A stretch of 64,000 bases of DNA, from positions 6,262,001 through 6,326,000 of the forward strand of contig NZ_CP107903.1 of the NCBI RefSeq assembly GCF_036013955.1, read 5' to 3'. Below the pieces are notes generated by a model. That model was not told the origin of the DNA. It made no database searches and saw nothing but the letters and a program-made list of their open reading frames with translations. The position numbers were made by a program, and so were the translations under genes. Numbering within the stretch: position 1 is the stretch's first letter; each line of letters opens with the position of its first letter. The DNA is from Streptomyces sp. NBC_00459 (GTDB taxonomy: Bacteria; Actinomycetota; Actinomycetes; Streptomycetales; Streptomycetaceae). Positions 35,791 through 44,574 of the stretch are shown piece after piece.

Positions 35791-37395
35791 TTAGAGGGGG
35801 ATGTTGCCGTGCTTCTTCGGGGGCAGGGACTCGCGCTTCGTACGGAGCTGGCGCAGGCCCCGTACGACCTGGCGGCGGGTGTCGGACGGCAGGATCACCG
35901 CGTCGACGTAGCCGCGTTCGGCCGCGATGTAGGGGTTGAGGAGGTGGTCCTCGTACTCCTGGATCAGCCGGGCGCGGACCACGTCCAGGTCCTCCCCGTT
36001 CGCCTCCGCCTCGGCGATCGTGCGGCGGTGCAGGATGTTGACCGCGCCCTGGGCGCCCATGACGGCGATCTGGGCGGTCGGCCAGGCGAGGTTGAGGTCG
36101 GCGCCCAGGTGCTTGGAGCCCATGACGTCGTAGGCGCCGCCGAAGGCCTTGCGGGTGATGACCGTGATGAGCGGGACCGTCGCCTCGGCGTAGGCGTAGA
36201 TCAGCTTCGCGCCTCGGCGGATGATGCCCGTGTGCTCCTGGTCGACGCCCGGCAGGAAGCCGGGAACGTCCACGAAGGTGATGACCGGGACGTTGAAGGC
36301 GTCGCAGGTACGGACGAAGCGGGCCGCCTTCTCCGACGCGTCGATGTCGAGGCAGCCCGCGAACTGCATCGGCTGGTTGGCGACGATCCCGACCGGACGG
36401 CCCTCGACCCGGCCGAACCCGGTGAGGATGTTGGGCGCGAACAGGGACTGCGTCTCGAAGAACTCGGCGTCGTCCAGGACGTGTTCGATCACCGTGTGCA
36501 TGTCGTACGGCTGGTTCGCGCTGTCCGGGATCAGGACGTCCAGCTCGCGGTCCTCGTCCGTGACGGTGAGGTCCGCCTCCTCGGGGAACAGCGGGGGTTC
36601 GCTGAGGTTGTTGGACGGCAGGTACGACAGCAGCTGCTTGACGTACTCGATGGCGTCCTTCTCGTCGCCGGCCATGTGATGGGCCACGCCCGAGGCGGAG
36701 TTGTGGGTGCGGGCGCCGCCCAGCTCCTCGAAGCCGACGTCCTCGCCGGTGACCGTCTTGATGACGTCCGGGCCGGTGATGAACATGTGCGAGGTCTGGT
36801 CGACCATGACCGTGAAGTCGGTGATGGCCGGGGAGTAGACCGCCCCGCCCGCACAGGGTCCGACGACCAGGCTGATCTGCGGGATGACCCCGGACGCGTG
36901 TGTGTTGCGGCGGAAGATCTCGCCGTACGCGCCCAGGGAAGCCACGCCCTCCTGGATACGGGCGCCGCCGGAGTCGTTGATGCCGATGACCGGACAGCCG
37001 GTCTTCAGCGCGAAGTCCATGACCTTGACGATCTTCTGCCCGTACACCTCGCCCAGCGCGCCGCCGAACACGGTGAAGTCCTGCGAGAACACGGCGATCG
37101 GACGGCCGTCGACGGTGCCGTAACCGGTCACCACGCCGTCTCCGTACGGGCGGTTGTTCTCCAGCCCGAAGTTGGTCGAGCGGTGGGTGGCGAACTCGTC
37201 CAGTTCCACGAACGAGTCCTCGTCGAGGAGCAGTTCGATCCGCTCACGGGCCGTCAGTTTGCCCTTGGCGTGCTGCTTCTCGACAGCCCGCCCCGATCCG
37301 GCGTGCGTCGCCGCCTCGACGCGGCGTTGCAGGTCGGCGAGCTTGCCCGCGGTGGTGTGGATGTCGATCTGCTGCGGCTGTACCGGCTCGGCCAT
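35791..37395 (-). CDS. pccB: Propionyl-CoA carboxylase beta subunit
   Basis: A 534-residue carboxyltransferase with two crotonase-fold halves. Oxyanion-hole glycines are seen in G-P-C-A-G-G-A at 179-185 and the second half has R-K-A-F-G-G-A-Y-D-V-M-G-S at 415-427. Asp423 corresponds to Asp422 of S. coelicolor PccB, the residue that sets preference for propionyl-CoA over longer acyl-CoAs. It makes methylmalonyl-CoA for polyketides and central metabolism, with AccA2 as biotinylated partner. It is divergent from birA across 120 bp. Confidence 0.95.
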   Translation of the reverse strand: MAEPVQPQQIDIHTTAGKLADLQRRVEAATHAGSGRAVEKQHAKGKLTARERIELLLDEDSFVELDEFATHRSTNFGLENNRPYGDGVVTGYGTVDGRPIAVFSQDFTVFGGALGEVYGQKIVKVMDFALKTGCPVIGINDSGGARIQEGVASLGAYGEIFRRNTHASGVIPQISLVVGPCAGGAVYSPAITDFTVMVDQTSHMFITGPDVIKTVTGEDVGFEELGGARTHNSASGVAHHMAGDEKDAIEYVKQLLSYLPSNNLSEPPLFPEEADLTVTDEDRELDVLIPDSANQPYDMHTVIEHVLDDAEFFETQSLFAPNILTGFGRVEGRPVGIVANQPMQFAGCLDIDASEKAARFVRTCDAFNVPVITFVDVPGFLPGVDQEHTGIIRRGAKLIYAYAEATVPLITVITRKAFGGAYDVMGSKHLGADLNLAWPTAQIAVMGAQGAVNILHRRTIAEAEANGEDLDVVRARLIQEYEDHLLNPYIAAERGYVDAVILPSDTRRQVVRGLRQLRTKRESLPPKKHGNIPL

Positions 37396-37515
37396 CGGGA
37401 TGCGGCTCCCTGCAAAGAGTGACGTGCTCAGAAGGGGGGTTGGCTACTCATCCGTAGCGTAGTGGCGCGCCTACCCATCGGCAGTGCGGCGTTTACCACA
37501 TCTAGTGTGGCTTGC

Positions 37516-38451
37516 ATGACGCCGCGAGATGACGCAGACAACACCGCAGGCATGGACGAGGACAACACCGAGGGCGCAGCGGGATCAGAGGGCGCGGGGG
37601 GTGCGGCGGGAGGCGACGGGCGCTGGTCCGACCTGGACCGGCCGCCGCTCAACGCCGTCGCGCTGCGCCGGGCGCTGGTCCGGGAGGGCGGGCTCTGGTC
37701 CGGGGTGGAGGTCGTCCGCAGTACGGGGTCCACGAACGCCGACCTGGTCGCCCTCGCGGGCGCGGGCAAGGCGGAGGAGGGGCTGATCCTGCTCGCCGAG
37801 GAGCAGACCGCCGGGCGCGGCCGGCTGGACCGGCAGTGGACGGCGCCCGCACGCTCCGGGCTGTTCTTCTCCGTGCTGCTGAGGCCGACGCAGGTCCCGG
37901 TGGCCCGCTGGGGCTGGCTGCCGCTGCTCACCGGGGTCGCGGTGGCGACGGGGCTGTCACGGGCCGCAGGCGTCGATACGTCCCTCAAATGGCCCAATGA
38001 CCTGCTGGTGAACGTGGGGGGCGCCGAGCGCAAGGCGGGCGGGATCCTCGCGGAGCGTTCCGGTACGGACGGCGTGGTGATCGGCATCGGCATCAACGTC
38101 ACCCTGCGCGAGGACGAGCTGCCGGTGCCGACGGCCGGGTCGCTGGCGCTGGCCGGGGCGGTGGGGACGGACCGGGATCCGCTGCTCAGGGCGGTGCTGC
38201 GGTCGCTGGAGCAGTGGTACGTGCGGTGGCGCTCGGTGGAGGGCGACCCGGTGTCGTCCGGGCTGCAGGAGACGTACGCGGCGGGATGCGCGACATTGGG
38301 GCGGACGGTGCGGGCGGAGTTGCCGGGCGATCGCAGTGTGGTGGGGGAGGCGGTTGCCGTGGACGGGGAGGGCCGGCTGGTGCTGGCCACGGGAGAAGGG
38401 GTGCAGGAGCCTGTGGGGGCGGGGGACATCGTGCACCTGCGGCCTGCCTAG
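37516..38451 (+). CDS. birA: Biotin--[acetyl-CoA-carboxylase] ligase
   Basis: A 311-residue biotin protein ligase without an N-terminal DNA-binding domain; the first about 45 residues are Gly/Ala/Asp-rich. Motifs: S-T-G-S-T-N (about 71-76), the biotinyl-AMP loop G-R-G-R-L-D-R (about 100-106), L-K-W-P-N-D (about 157-162) and K-A-G-G-I-L; a C-terminal SH3-like domain is present. It attaches biotin to the BCCP domain of AccA2. A TAGTGT -10-like hexamer lies 8 bases before the ATG, suggesting a leaderless mRNA. It is divergent from pccB. Confidence 0.93.
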   Translation: MTPRDDADNTAGMDEDNTEGAAGSEGAGGAAGGDGRWSDLDRPPLNAVALRRALVREGGLWSGVEVVRSTGSTNADLVALAGAGKAEEGLILLAEEQTAGRGRLDRQWTAPARSGLFFSVLLRPTQVPVARWGWLPLLTGVAVATGLSRAAGVDTSLKWPNDLLVNVGGAERKAGGILAERSGTDGVVIGIGINVTLREDELPVPTAGSLALAGAVGTDRDPLLRAVLRSLEQWYVRWRSVEGDPVSSGLQETYAAGCATLGRTVRAELPGDRSVVGEAVAVDGEGRLVLATGEGVQEPVGAGDIVHLRPA

Positions 38452-38602
38452 GAAATTTCCCACCTGCCCACCCGGTCTCGGCCGTTTTCCAGCGCGGGTC
38501 GCATCAATTCCTGTGCGTCGTCCCTGCTGGACCTGACGGAGCGAGGCCGTATCGTTGAGGGCGGTCGATATCTGACCGTGACAGATCGGAAGGGCAGCAG
38601 GC

Positions 38603-39727
38603 GTGACCGTCGACGACACGGGCTCCGACACGGCGGGCAGCCGGGTGGACGGGCATGACGCCGACTCCGGCGAAGACCCGCTCGCCCTGCGCCTCGAACA
38701 GCTCATCCTCGGCGCCGAGCGCCGCTACACCCCTTTTCAGGCCGCCCGCAGCGCCGGTGTCTCCATGGAGCTCGCGTCCCGTTTCTGGCGGGCGATGGGC
38801 TTCGCCGACATCGGCCAGGCCAAGGCGCTGACCGAGGCGGACGTACTCGCGTTGCGCCGGCTCGCCGGTCTCGTCGAGGCGGGGCTGCTGAGCGAGGCGA
38901 TGGCCGTGCAGGTGGCGCGGTCCACGGGGCAGACCACCGCCCGTCTGGCCGAGTGGCAGATCGACTCCTTCCTGGAGGGGCTGACCGAGCCGCCCGAGCC
39001 CGGAATGACGCGCACCGAGGTGACGTACCCGCTGATCGAACTGCTCCTGCCCGAGCTGGAGGAGTTCATCGTGTACGTGTGGCGGCGCCAGCTCGCCGCC
39101 GCGACCGGGCGGGTCGTGCAGGCCGCCGACGACGAGGAGATGGTCGACCGGCGGCTCGCCGTCTGCTTCGCCGACCTCGTCGGGTTCACGCGACTGACCC
39201 GTCGGATGGAGGAGGAGGAACTCGGCGAACTCGTCGAGGCCTTCGAGACCACGGCCGCCGACCTGGTGGCGGCGAACGGCGGGCGGCTCGTCAAGACGCT
39301 CGGCGACGAGGTCCTGTACGCGGCGGACGACGCGGGTGTGGCCGCCGAGATCGCGCTGCGGCTGATCGAGACGATGGCGCACGACGAGACGATGCCCGAG
39401 CTGCGGGTCGGGATGGCCTTCGGCACGGTGACCACCCGTATGGGTGATGTGTTCGGCTCGACGGTGAATCTGGCCTCGCGGTTGACGTCGATAGCGCCAC
39501 GGGACGCCGTGCTCGTCGACGCGGCGTTCGCGGAGGAGCTGATCCGGACCGGGGACGCGCCCGCCTCCGAGGCGGAGGCGGCCGAGGCCGCGGCCGCCGC
39601 GGAGAAGGAGGGCGAGGAGCCGCCCGTGTACCGCTTCGCGCTTCAGCCGATGTGGCAGCGGCCGGTGCGCGGGCTCGGCGTGATCGAGCCCTGGCTGCTG
39701 ACCCGACGGGCCGGCTCCGTCGCGTAG
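38603..39727 (+). CDS. cya: Class III adenylate cyclase
   Basis: A 374-residue cytosolic class III cyclase. The N-terminal helical region (about 30-170) contains a MerR-like segment, and the catalytic domain (about 185-310) has F-A-D-L-V-G-F-T (metal Asp), L-G-D-E-V-L (second metal Asp) and N-L-A-S-R-L (Asn-Arg transition-state pair). An acidic Ala/Glu linker and conserved C-terminal tail follow. cAMP affects germination and development in Streptomyces. GTG start with GGAAGGG upstream. Confidence 0.92.
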   Translation: MTVDDTGSDTAGSRVDGHDADSGEDPLALRLEQLILGAERRYTPFQAARSAGVSMELASRFWRAMGFADIGQAKALTEADVLALRRLAGLVEAGLLSEAMAVQVARSTGQTTARLAEWQIDSFLEGLTEPPEPGMTRTEVTYPLIELLLPELEEFIVYVWRRQLAAATGRVVQAADDEEMVDRRLAVCFADLVGFTRLTRRMEEEELGELVEAFETTAADLVAANGGRLVKTLGDEVLYAADDAGVAAEIALRLIETMAHDETMPELRVGMAFGTVTTRMGDVFGSTVNLASRLTSIAPRDAVLVDAAFAEELIRTGDAPASEAEAAEAAAAAEKEGEEPPVYRFALQPMWQRPVRGLGVIEPWLLTRRAGSVA

Positions 39728-39753
39728 GACCGGCCATCGTACGTTCCCGCCGG

Positions 39754-40575
39754 TCAGTGGCGGTGGTTCAGCGCGTCCACGCACAGGCCGATGAGCGGTA
39801 CGCACACCCCGCCGGGCGTCGAGGGCCGCGGGGCCGGCGCGGGGGCCTGCGAGGGCTCGGGCGCCGGTGCGGGGGCCGGTGCCCCTTGCTGCGGGGGCTG
39901 TGGCTGGGGCTGAGGCGCCACCGGGGCCGGCGCCGGTGCCGCCGGGCGCACCTGGCCGGGCGTGGTGACGGGCGTCGGCGCGTCCGGCTGCTGCGGGATC
40001 GTGGTGGCGTCGGCGGCGGGCCCGAGCGTCGTGGGGAGCGCGCCGAGGGGGAAGGGCCGCAGCGGGCCCGTCGCACTCGGCAGAGAGGTCGGAAGCGCTG
40101 TCGAGGGCCCCGTCGGGGCGGGGGTCGCGCCGCCCATCGGGGCGCTCGCCGACGGGTTCGCCGTGGGGACGCCACCGACGGTGGCCGCTGTGTTGCCGGT
40201 GCGGTCGGACGACGTGGCTGCGTCTGTGTCCGAGTCCGAGTCCACGTTCGTGTCGGTGTCCAGGTCGGACTGGGCCTGTGCCCTGCCGACGCCCATTCCG
40301 CCGTCGGGTGCCAGCCGTACGAGGCTCAGGACTCCGGCGGCCAGCGCGAAGCCGCCCGCCGCGAGCAGGACCTTGCGGGGGCGGGGCTTGCGGTGCCGGC
40401 CCCGGGGGCGGTTGACGAGGGGTGCGGCCGGGGCCTCGGGGGCCGGGGGCGTGGTGGGCGGCGGGGGAGGGGCCCATGGCCTGGCCGGGCCCTGGAACTG
40501 CGGTGGGACCCGGGGCGGGACCTGCGCGTGCCTGGGTGTGCCTGTCTCGACCGGCCTTGTCGTCGTGTCCGTCAT
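39754..40575 (-). CDS. Proline-rich single-helix membrane protein
   Basis: A 273-residue protein: a Pro-rich cytoplasmic N-terminus, a basic patch (R-G-R-H-R-K-P-R-P-R-K), one membrane helix at about 70-86, then an extracytoplasmic part with an Asp-Thr/Asp-Ser repeat (D-T-D-T-N-V-D-S-D-S-D-T-D) and Pro/Ala-Pro repeats. The conserved-looking end has two Cys (G-V-C-V-P-L-I-G-L-C). Type II topology is predicted. Its cya-facing 3' end shows only a 7-bp hairpin. Function unknown. Confidence 0.72.
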   Translation of the reverse strand: MTDTTTRPVETGTPRHAQVPPRVPPQFQGPARPWAPPPPPTTPPAPEAPAAPLVNRPRGRHRKPRPRKVLLAAGGFALAAGVLSLVRLAPDGGMGVGRAQAQSDLDTDTNVDSDSDTDAATSSDRTGNTAATVGGVPTANPSASAPMGGATPAPTGPSTALPTSLPSATGPLRPFPLGALPTTLGPAADATTIPQQPDAPTPVTTPGQVRPAAPAPAPVAPQPQPQPPQQGAPAPAPAPEPSQAPAPAPRPSTPGGVCVPLIGLCVDALNHRH

Positions 40576-40753
40576 CGCGATCCCTCCCCGTTGCGCTCGC
40601 GCCCCGGGTGCGCCGCGGCGGTGCGCACGTTATGCCCTCCCGGGAGGGGAATATCAGGAGATCAGCGCCATGTCACCCGAACGAGGAGAGGGCCCCTTCT
40701 CCGTCCGTTCTTCCCCTGGGCGTGGGCGGGCTGCGATGATCGGGGCGGCCGTA

Positions 40754-40770
40754 GTTAACCTGCGTTAACC
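40754..40770 (+). promoter_or_regulatory. GTTAACC-N3-GTTAACC repeat before the enoyl-CoA hydratase gene
   Basis: Two identical GTTAACC heptamers (40754-40760 and 40764-40770), each containing the palindrome GTTAAC, end one base before the AGGAGG ribosome-binding site. Such an AT-rich symmetric site is conspicuous in this GC background and well placed for a repressor, perhaps of acyl-CoA metabolism. Confidence 0.6.
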
Positions 40771-40781
40771 AGGAGGGTGTC

Positions 40782-41588
40782 ATGGGCGAGGAACGGTCCG
40801 AGGAGCGGTTCGGGGAGTTCGTCGTGGTGCGGCGGCACGGGTTCGTCGCCGAGCTGGTCCTCGATCGGCCGAAGGCCATGAACGCGGTCTCCTCCGCCAT
40901 GGCCCGGTCCATCTCCGGTGCGTGTGCCGCGCTGGCCGCCGACCGCGACGTACGCGCGGTGGTGCTGACCTCCACCCATGAGCGGGCGTTCTGCGTCGGG
41001 GCCGACCTCAAGGAACGGAACTCGATGACCGACGCCGAACTGGTCCGGCAGCGGCCGGTGGCGCGGGGTGCCTACACCGGCGTACTGGAGCTGCCGATGC
41101 CGACGGTCGCCGCGGTGCACGGGTTCGCGCTGGGGGGCGGGTTCGAGCTGGCGCTGTCCTGCGATCTGATCGTCGCGGACTCCACGGCGGTGGTGGGGCT
41201 GCCCGAGGTGTCCGTGGGCGTGCTCCCGGGGGGCGGCGGTACGCAGTTGCTGCCCCGGCGGGTGGGCGCGGCGCGGGCCGCCGAGCTGATCTTCACCGCG
41301 CGGCGGGTGGAGGGGGGTGAGGCGCGGGAGCTGGGGCTCGTGGATGTGCTCGTGGAGGAGGGGCGTGACCGGGAGGAGGCGCTGGCGCTGGCGGCCCGGA
41401 TCGCGGCGAACTCCCCGGTGGGGCTACGGGCGGCGAAGCGGGCGCTGCGGGTGGGGTTCGGGCTGGATCTGCGGGCGGGGCTGGAGGTGGAGGACGCGGC
41501 GTGGCGGTCGGTCGCCTTTTCGGGCGACCGGACGGAGGGGGTCGCGGCGTTCGCCGAGAAGAGGGCGCCTGTCTGGCCGGGGGAGTAG
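40782..41588 (+). CDS. Enoyl-CoA hydratase/isomerase-family protein
   Basis: A 268-residue crotonase-fold enzyme. The CoA-binding/oxyanion segments F-C-V-G-A-D-L-K-E (about 71-79) and H-G-F-A-L-G-G-G-F-E-L-A (about 110-121) are present. The catalytic Glu lies in G-L-P-E-V-S-V-G-V-L-P-G-G-G-G-T-Q (about 138-154); the first catalytic Glu position (F-E-L) is also kept. It probably hydrates enoyl-CoA in fatty or amino acid degradation. The ATG has a strong AGGAGG. The GTTAACC repeat lies immediately upstream. Confidence 0.92.
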   Translation: MGEERSEERFGEFVVVRRHGFVAELVLDRPKAMNAVSSAMARSISGACAALAADRDVRAVVLTSTHERAFCVGADLKERNSMTDAELVRQRPVARGAYTGVLELPMPTVAAVHGFALGGGFELALSCDLIVADSTAVVGLPEVSVGVLPGGGGTQLLPRRVGAARAAELIFTARRVEGGEARELGLVDVLVEEGRDREEALALAARIAANSPVGLRAAKRALRVGFGLDLRAGLEVEDAAWRSVAFSGDRTEGVAAFAEKRAPVWPGE

Positions 41589-41673
41589 CTCTCCCGCCTC
41601 CGGTGACCTTGAAGGGACCCCTGTTCGTCCTCTCGATGTCTCAATACTGCCCAAACCTTCCTAATCTGGATCA

Positions 41674-42831
41674 ATGGGTGAGGAAAGCCGGCTCCACGCC
41701 GTCGTGACGCTCGCGCAGGGCATGGCCGCAGCGCAGAGCTCCCGCGAGTCCTGGCGTGCCGCCGCGCTCGGTGCCTGTCATGCGCTGACGGGGAACTTCG
41801 CCGCGCTGTCCGTATGGGAGCGGGAGCTGGGGCGGCTGCGGGTTCTGGTGAACGTGGGGGAGCGGGCCGCCGACGAGGAGGAGTTCCCCGAGGGGGAGGC
41901 CTACCCCGTGCACCAGTTCCCGGAGATCACCGAGTTCCTGCACGAGCGGTGGGCGGGCGGTGGTGAGCCCGACGCGTGGGTCGAGACCGCCGAGGGGCCC
42001 GCGCACGGGTCGTCGGCCGGTCGCGCGGGGTACTGCCATCAGCGCGTCGCCGCACTGCGGCGCCGGGGGCGCGGCTGCTGTGTCGTGGCCCCCGTCGTGC
42101 TGCACGGCCGGGCCTGGGGTGAGCTGTATGTCGCCCGGCCCGTCGGTGCCCCCGTCTTCGACCGTGCCGACGCCGACTTCGCCACCGTCCTGGCCTCCGT
42201 CGTCGCCGCCGGGATCGCCCAGACCGAGCGGCTGGAGGAGGCTCGGCTGCTCGCGTTCACCGACGCGCTCACGGGGCTCGCCAACCGCCGTGCCGTGGAC
42301 GCCCATCTCGACGAGGCGATCGAGCGGCACCGGCGGGACGGCGTGGTGGTCAGCCTCGTCGTCTGCGATCTGAACGGGCTCAAGCGTGTCAACGACACGC
42401 TGGGGCACGCGGTCGGCGACCGGCTCCTCGAACGGTTCGGGTCGGTGCTGTCGCTGTGCGGGGCCATGCTGCCCGGCGCCCTCGCCGCCCGTCTCGGCGG
42501 TGACGAGTTCTGCCTGCTGGTGGTCGGTGCGCCCGCGGACGACGTGGTCCGGGCAGGTGTCGAACTGTGCCGTCGTGCCGCCGAGTTGGAGCTGGGGGAG
42601 GGGGTCGCCTGCGGGATCGCGTCGACCGGCGACGCGATCGGGCCGGTGCGGACGGCTCGCCGGTTGTTCCGGCTCGCCGACGCGGCGCAGTACCGGGCGA
42701 AGGCCGTCCACTCGGACCGGCCGGTGGTCGCGGGGCGCGAGGGCCCCGACGACCCGGTCGTCCGGCTCGCCGAGGAGCCCTCCGGGGAGGGGGCGGTTGA
42801 ACGGCGGCGGTTCCGTGGGCGTTCGTTGTGA
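41674..42831 (+). CDS. GAF-GGDEF diguanylate cyclase
   Basis: A 385-residue cytoplasmic protein. The GAF domain spans about 20-180, followed by a short helix and the GGDEF domain (about 190-350) with D-A-L-T-G-L-A-N-R-R and an intact signature A-R-L-G-G-D-E-F. No RxxD inhibitory site stands five residues before it, so product inhibition through the primary I-site is unlikely. It probably makes c-di-GMP, which controls Streptomyces development through BldD. I think it corresponds to a known Streptomyces Cdg protein, possibly CdgE, but cannot confirm. A TAATCT hexamer lies 7 bases before the ATG. Confidence 0.9.
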   Translation: MGEESRLHAVVTLAQGMAAAQSSRESWRAAALGACHALTGNFAALSVWERELGRLRVLVNVGERAADEEEFPEGEAYPVHQFPEITEFLHERWAGGGEPDAWVETAEGPAHGSSAGRAGYCHQRVAALRRRGRGCCVVAPVVLHGRAWGELYVARPVGAPVFDRADADFATVLASVVAAGIAQTERLEEARLLAFTDALTGLANRRAVDAHLDEAIERHRRDGVVVSLVVCDLNGLKRVNDTLGHAVGDRLLERFGSVLSLCGAMLPGALAARLGGDEFCLLVVGAPADDVVRAGVELCRRAAELELGEGVACGIASTGDAIGPVRTARRLFRLADAAQYRAKAVHSDRPVVAGREGPDDPVVRLAEEPSGEGAVERRRFRGRSL

Positions 42832-42948
42832 GGTGCGGGGTGTCGGGGTGGGCGTCACAGGGGGTGCGGGCCGGTGTGCTGTAAGGGGTGTACCGGCCAC
42901 CCGGTAGTGACATCTCCGAATTCACTGGCTACGCTCCTGAATATGGAT

Positions 42949-44487
42949 ATGCACACAGTGGTGGTGGGGACGACCGGGGCGACCGCGGCGGACGTGCTCG
43001 CCGTGGCGCGTGGCGGGGCCCGGATCGAGCTGTCCGGGGAGGCCGTCGCCGCCCTCTCGAAGGCCCGCGGGATCATCGACGCGCTGGCCGCCAAGCCCGA
43101 GCCCGTGTACGGCGTGAGCACCGGGTTCGGTGCCCTCGCGAGCCGGCACATCAGCCCCGAGCTGCGCGCCCAGCTCCAGCGCAACATCGTCCGCTCGCAC
43201 GCCGCCGGCATGGGACCGCGGGTCGAGCGTGAGGTCGTACGGGCGCTGATGTTCCTGCGGCTCAAGACCGTCTGCTCGGGGCACACGGGCGTGCGGCCCG
43301 AGGTGGCGCAGACCATGGCCGACGTGCTCAACGCCGGGATCACCCCGGTCGTCCACGAGTACGGCTCCCTCGGCTGCTCCGGCGACCTCGCGCCCCTCTC
43401 CCACTGCGCCCTCACGCTCATGGGCGAGGGCGACGCGGAGGGGCCGGACGGAGTCGTGAAACCGGCCGCCGAACTCCTCGCCGCGCACGGCATCGTCCCC
43501 GTCGAGCTGCGCGAGAAGGAGGGCCTTGCCCTTCTCAACGGCACCGACGGCATGCTCGGCATGCTGATCATGGCCCTCGCCGACCTCGACACCCTCTACA
43601 AGTCCGCCGACGTCACCGCCGCCCTCTCGCTGGAGGCGCTCCTCGGCACGGACAAGGTGCTCGCGCCCGAGCTGCACGCCATCCGGCCGCACCCCGGACA
43701 GGGGGCCAGCGCGGCCAACATGCTTGCCGTGCTGAAGGGTTCGGAGCTCACCGGGCATCACCAGGACGGCGCGCCGCGCGTCCAGGACGCCTACTCCGTG
43801 CGCTGCGCCCCGCAGGTCGCCGGTGCCGGGCGCGACACCATGGCCCATGCGCGGCTCGTCGCCGAGCGGGAGCTGGCCTCGTCCGTCGACAACCCCGTCG
43901 TCCTGCCCGACGGGCGGGTCGAGTCCAACGGGAACTTCCACGGCGCTCCGGTGGCGTACGTCCTCGACTTCCTCGCCATCGCCGCCGCCGACCTGGGATC
44001 CATCGCCGAGCGGCGCACGGACCGCCTCCTCGACAAGAACCGTTCGCACGGGCTGCCGCCGTTCCTCGCGGACGACGCCGGTGTGGACAGCGGGCTGATG
44101 ATCGCCCAGTACACGCAGGCAGCCCTGGTCAGCGAGTTGAAGCGGCTCGCCGTACCCGCCTCGGCCGACTCGATCCCGTCCTCCGCGATGCAGGAGGACC
44201 ATGTCTCGATGGGCTGGTCGGCGGCGCGCAAGCTCCGTACGGCCGTCGACAACCTCGCCCGGATCATCGCCGTGGAGCTGTACGCGGCCACGCGGGCCAT
44301 CGAGCTGCGGGAGGGCCTGACGCCCGCGCCCGCGTCCCGGGCCGTCATCGACGCCGTACGGGCGGCGGGTGTCGAGGGACCGGGGCCGGACCGGTTCCTG
44401 GCGCCCGACCTCGCCGCGGCGGACGCGTTCGTGCGGGGCGGGCACCTGGTCGCGGCGGTGGAGCCGGTGACCGGGCCCTTGCGGTAA
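42949..44487 (+). CDS. hutH: Histidine ammonia-lyase
   Basis: A 512-residue MIO enzyme deaminating histidine to urocanate, the first step of histidine use. The MIO cofactor forms from C-S-G at 143-145 in G-S-L-G-C-S-G-D-L-A-P-L; most other HALs have A-S-G there, but the Cys form is what I recall for streptomycetes. Other family blocks include Y-G-V-S-T-G-F-G at 54-61 and S-S-A-M-Q-E-D-H-V-S-M-G. M-H-T-V-V at 42949 is chosen; M-D-M-H two codons earlier is possible. No other hut gene is nearby, as usual in Streptomyces. Confidence 0.95.
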   Translation: MHTVVVGTTGATAADVLAVARGGARIELSGEAVAALSKARGIIDALAAKPEPVYGVSTGFGALASRHISPELRAQLQRNIVRSHAAGMGPRVEREVVRALMFLRLKTVCSGHTGVRPEVAQTMADVLNAGITPVVHEYGSLGCSGDLAPLSHCALTLMGEGDAEGPDGVVKPAAELLAAHGIVPVELREKEGLALLNGTDGMLGMLIMALADLDTLYKSADVTAALSLEALLGTDKVLAPELHAIRPHPGQGASAANMLAVLKGSELTGHHQDGAPRVQDAYSVRCAPQVAGAGRDTMAHARLVAERELASSVDNPVVLPDGRVESNGNFHGAPVAYVLDFLAIAAADLGSIAERRTDRLLDKNRSHGLPPFLADDAGVDSGLMIAQYTQAALVSELKRLAVPASADSIPSSAMQEDHVSMGWSAARKLRTAVDNLARIIAVELYAATRAIELREGLTPAPASRAVIDAVRAAGVEGPGPDRFLAPDLAAADAFVRGGHLVAAVEPVTGPLR

Positions 44488-44509
44488 CTCCCGTACGCGG
44501 GAAGGCGAA

Positions 44510-44543
44510 CGGGGCCCCGCCGGTGTTGCCGGACAGGGCCCCG
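44510..44543. terminator. Hairpin downstream of hutH
   Basis: CGGGGCCC at 44510-44517 pairs with GGGCCCCG at 44536-44543. It lies between the convergent hutH and lipoprotein genes. The loop also contains a CCGG-N4-CCGG motif. Confidence 0.75.
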
Positions 44544-44574
44544 AATCGTCTTCCGGCGGCTGCTTTCGCTTTCG

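Noticed and set aside
35809..37422. Long plus-strand open frame opposite pccB
   Set aside because: Composition artefact of GC-rich coding sequence; pccB fully explains this region.
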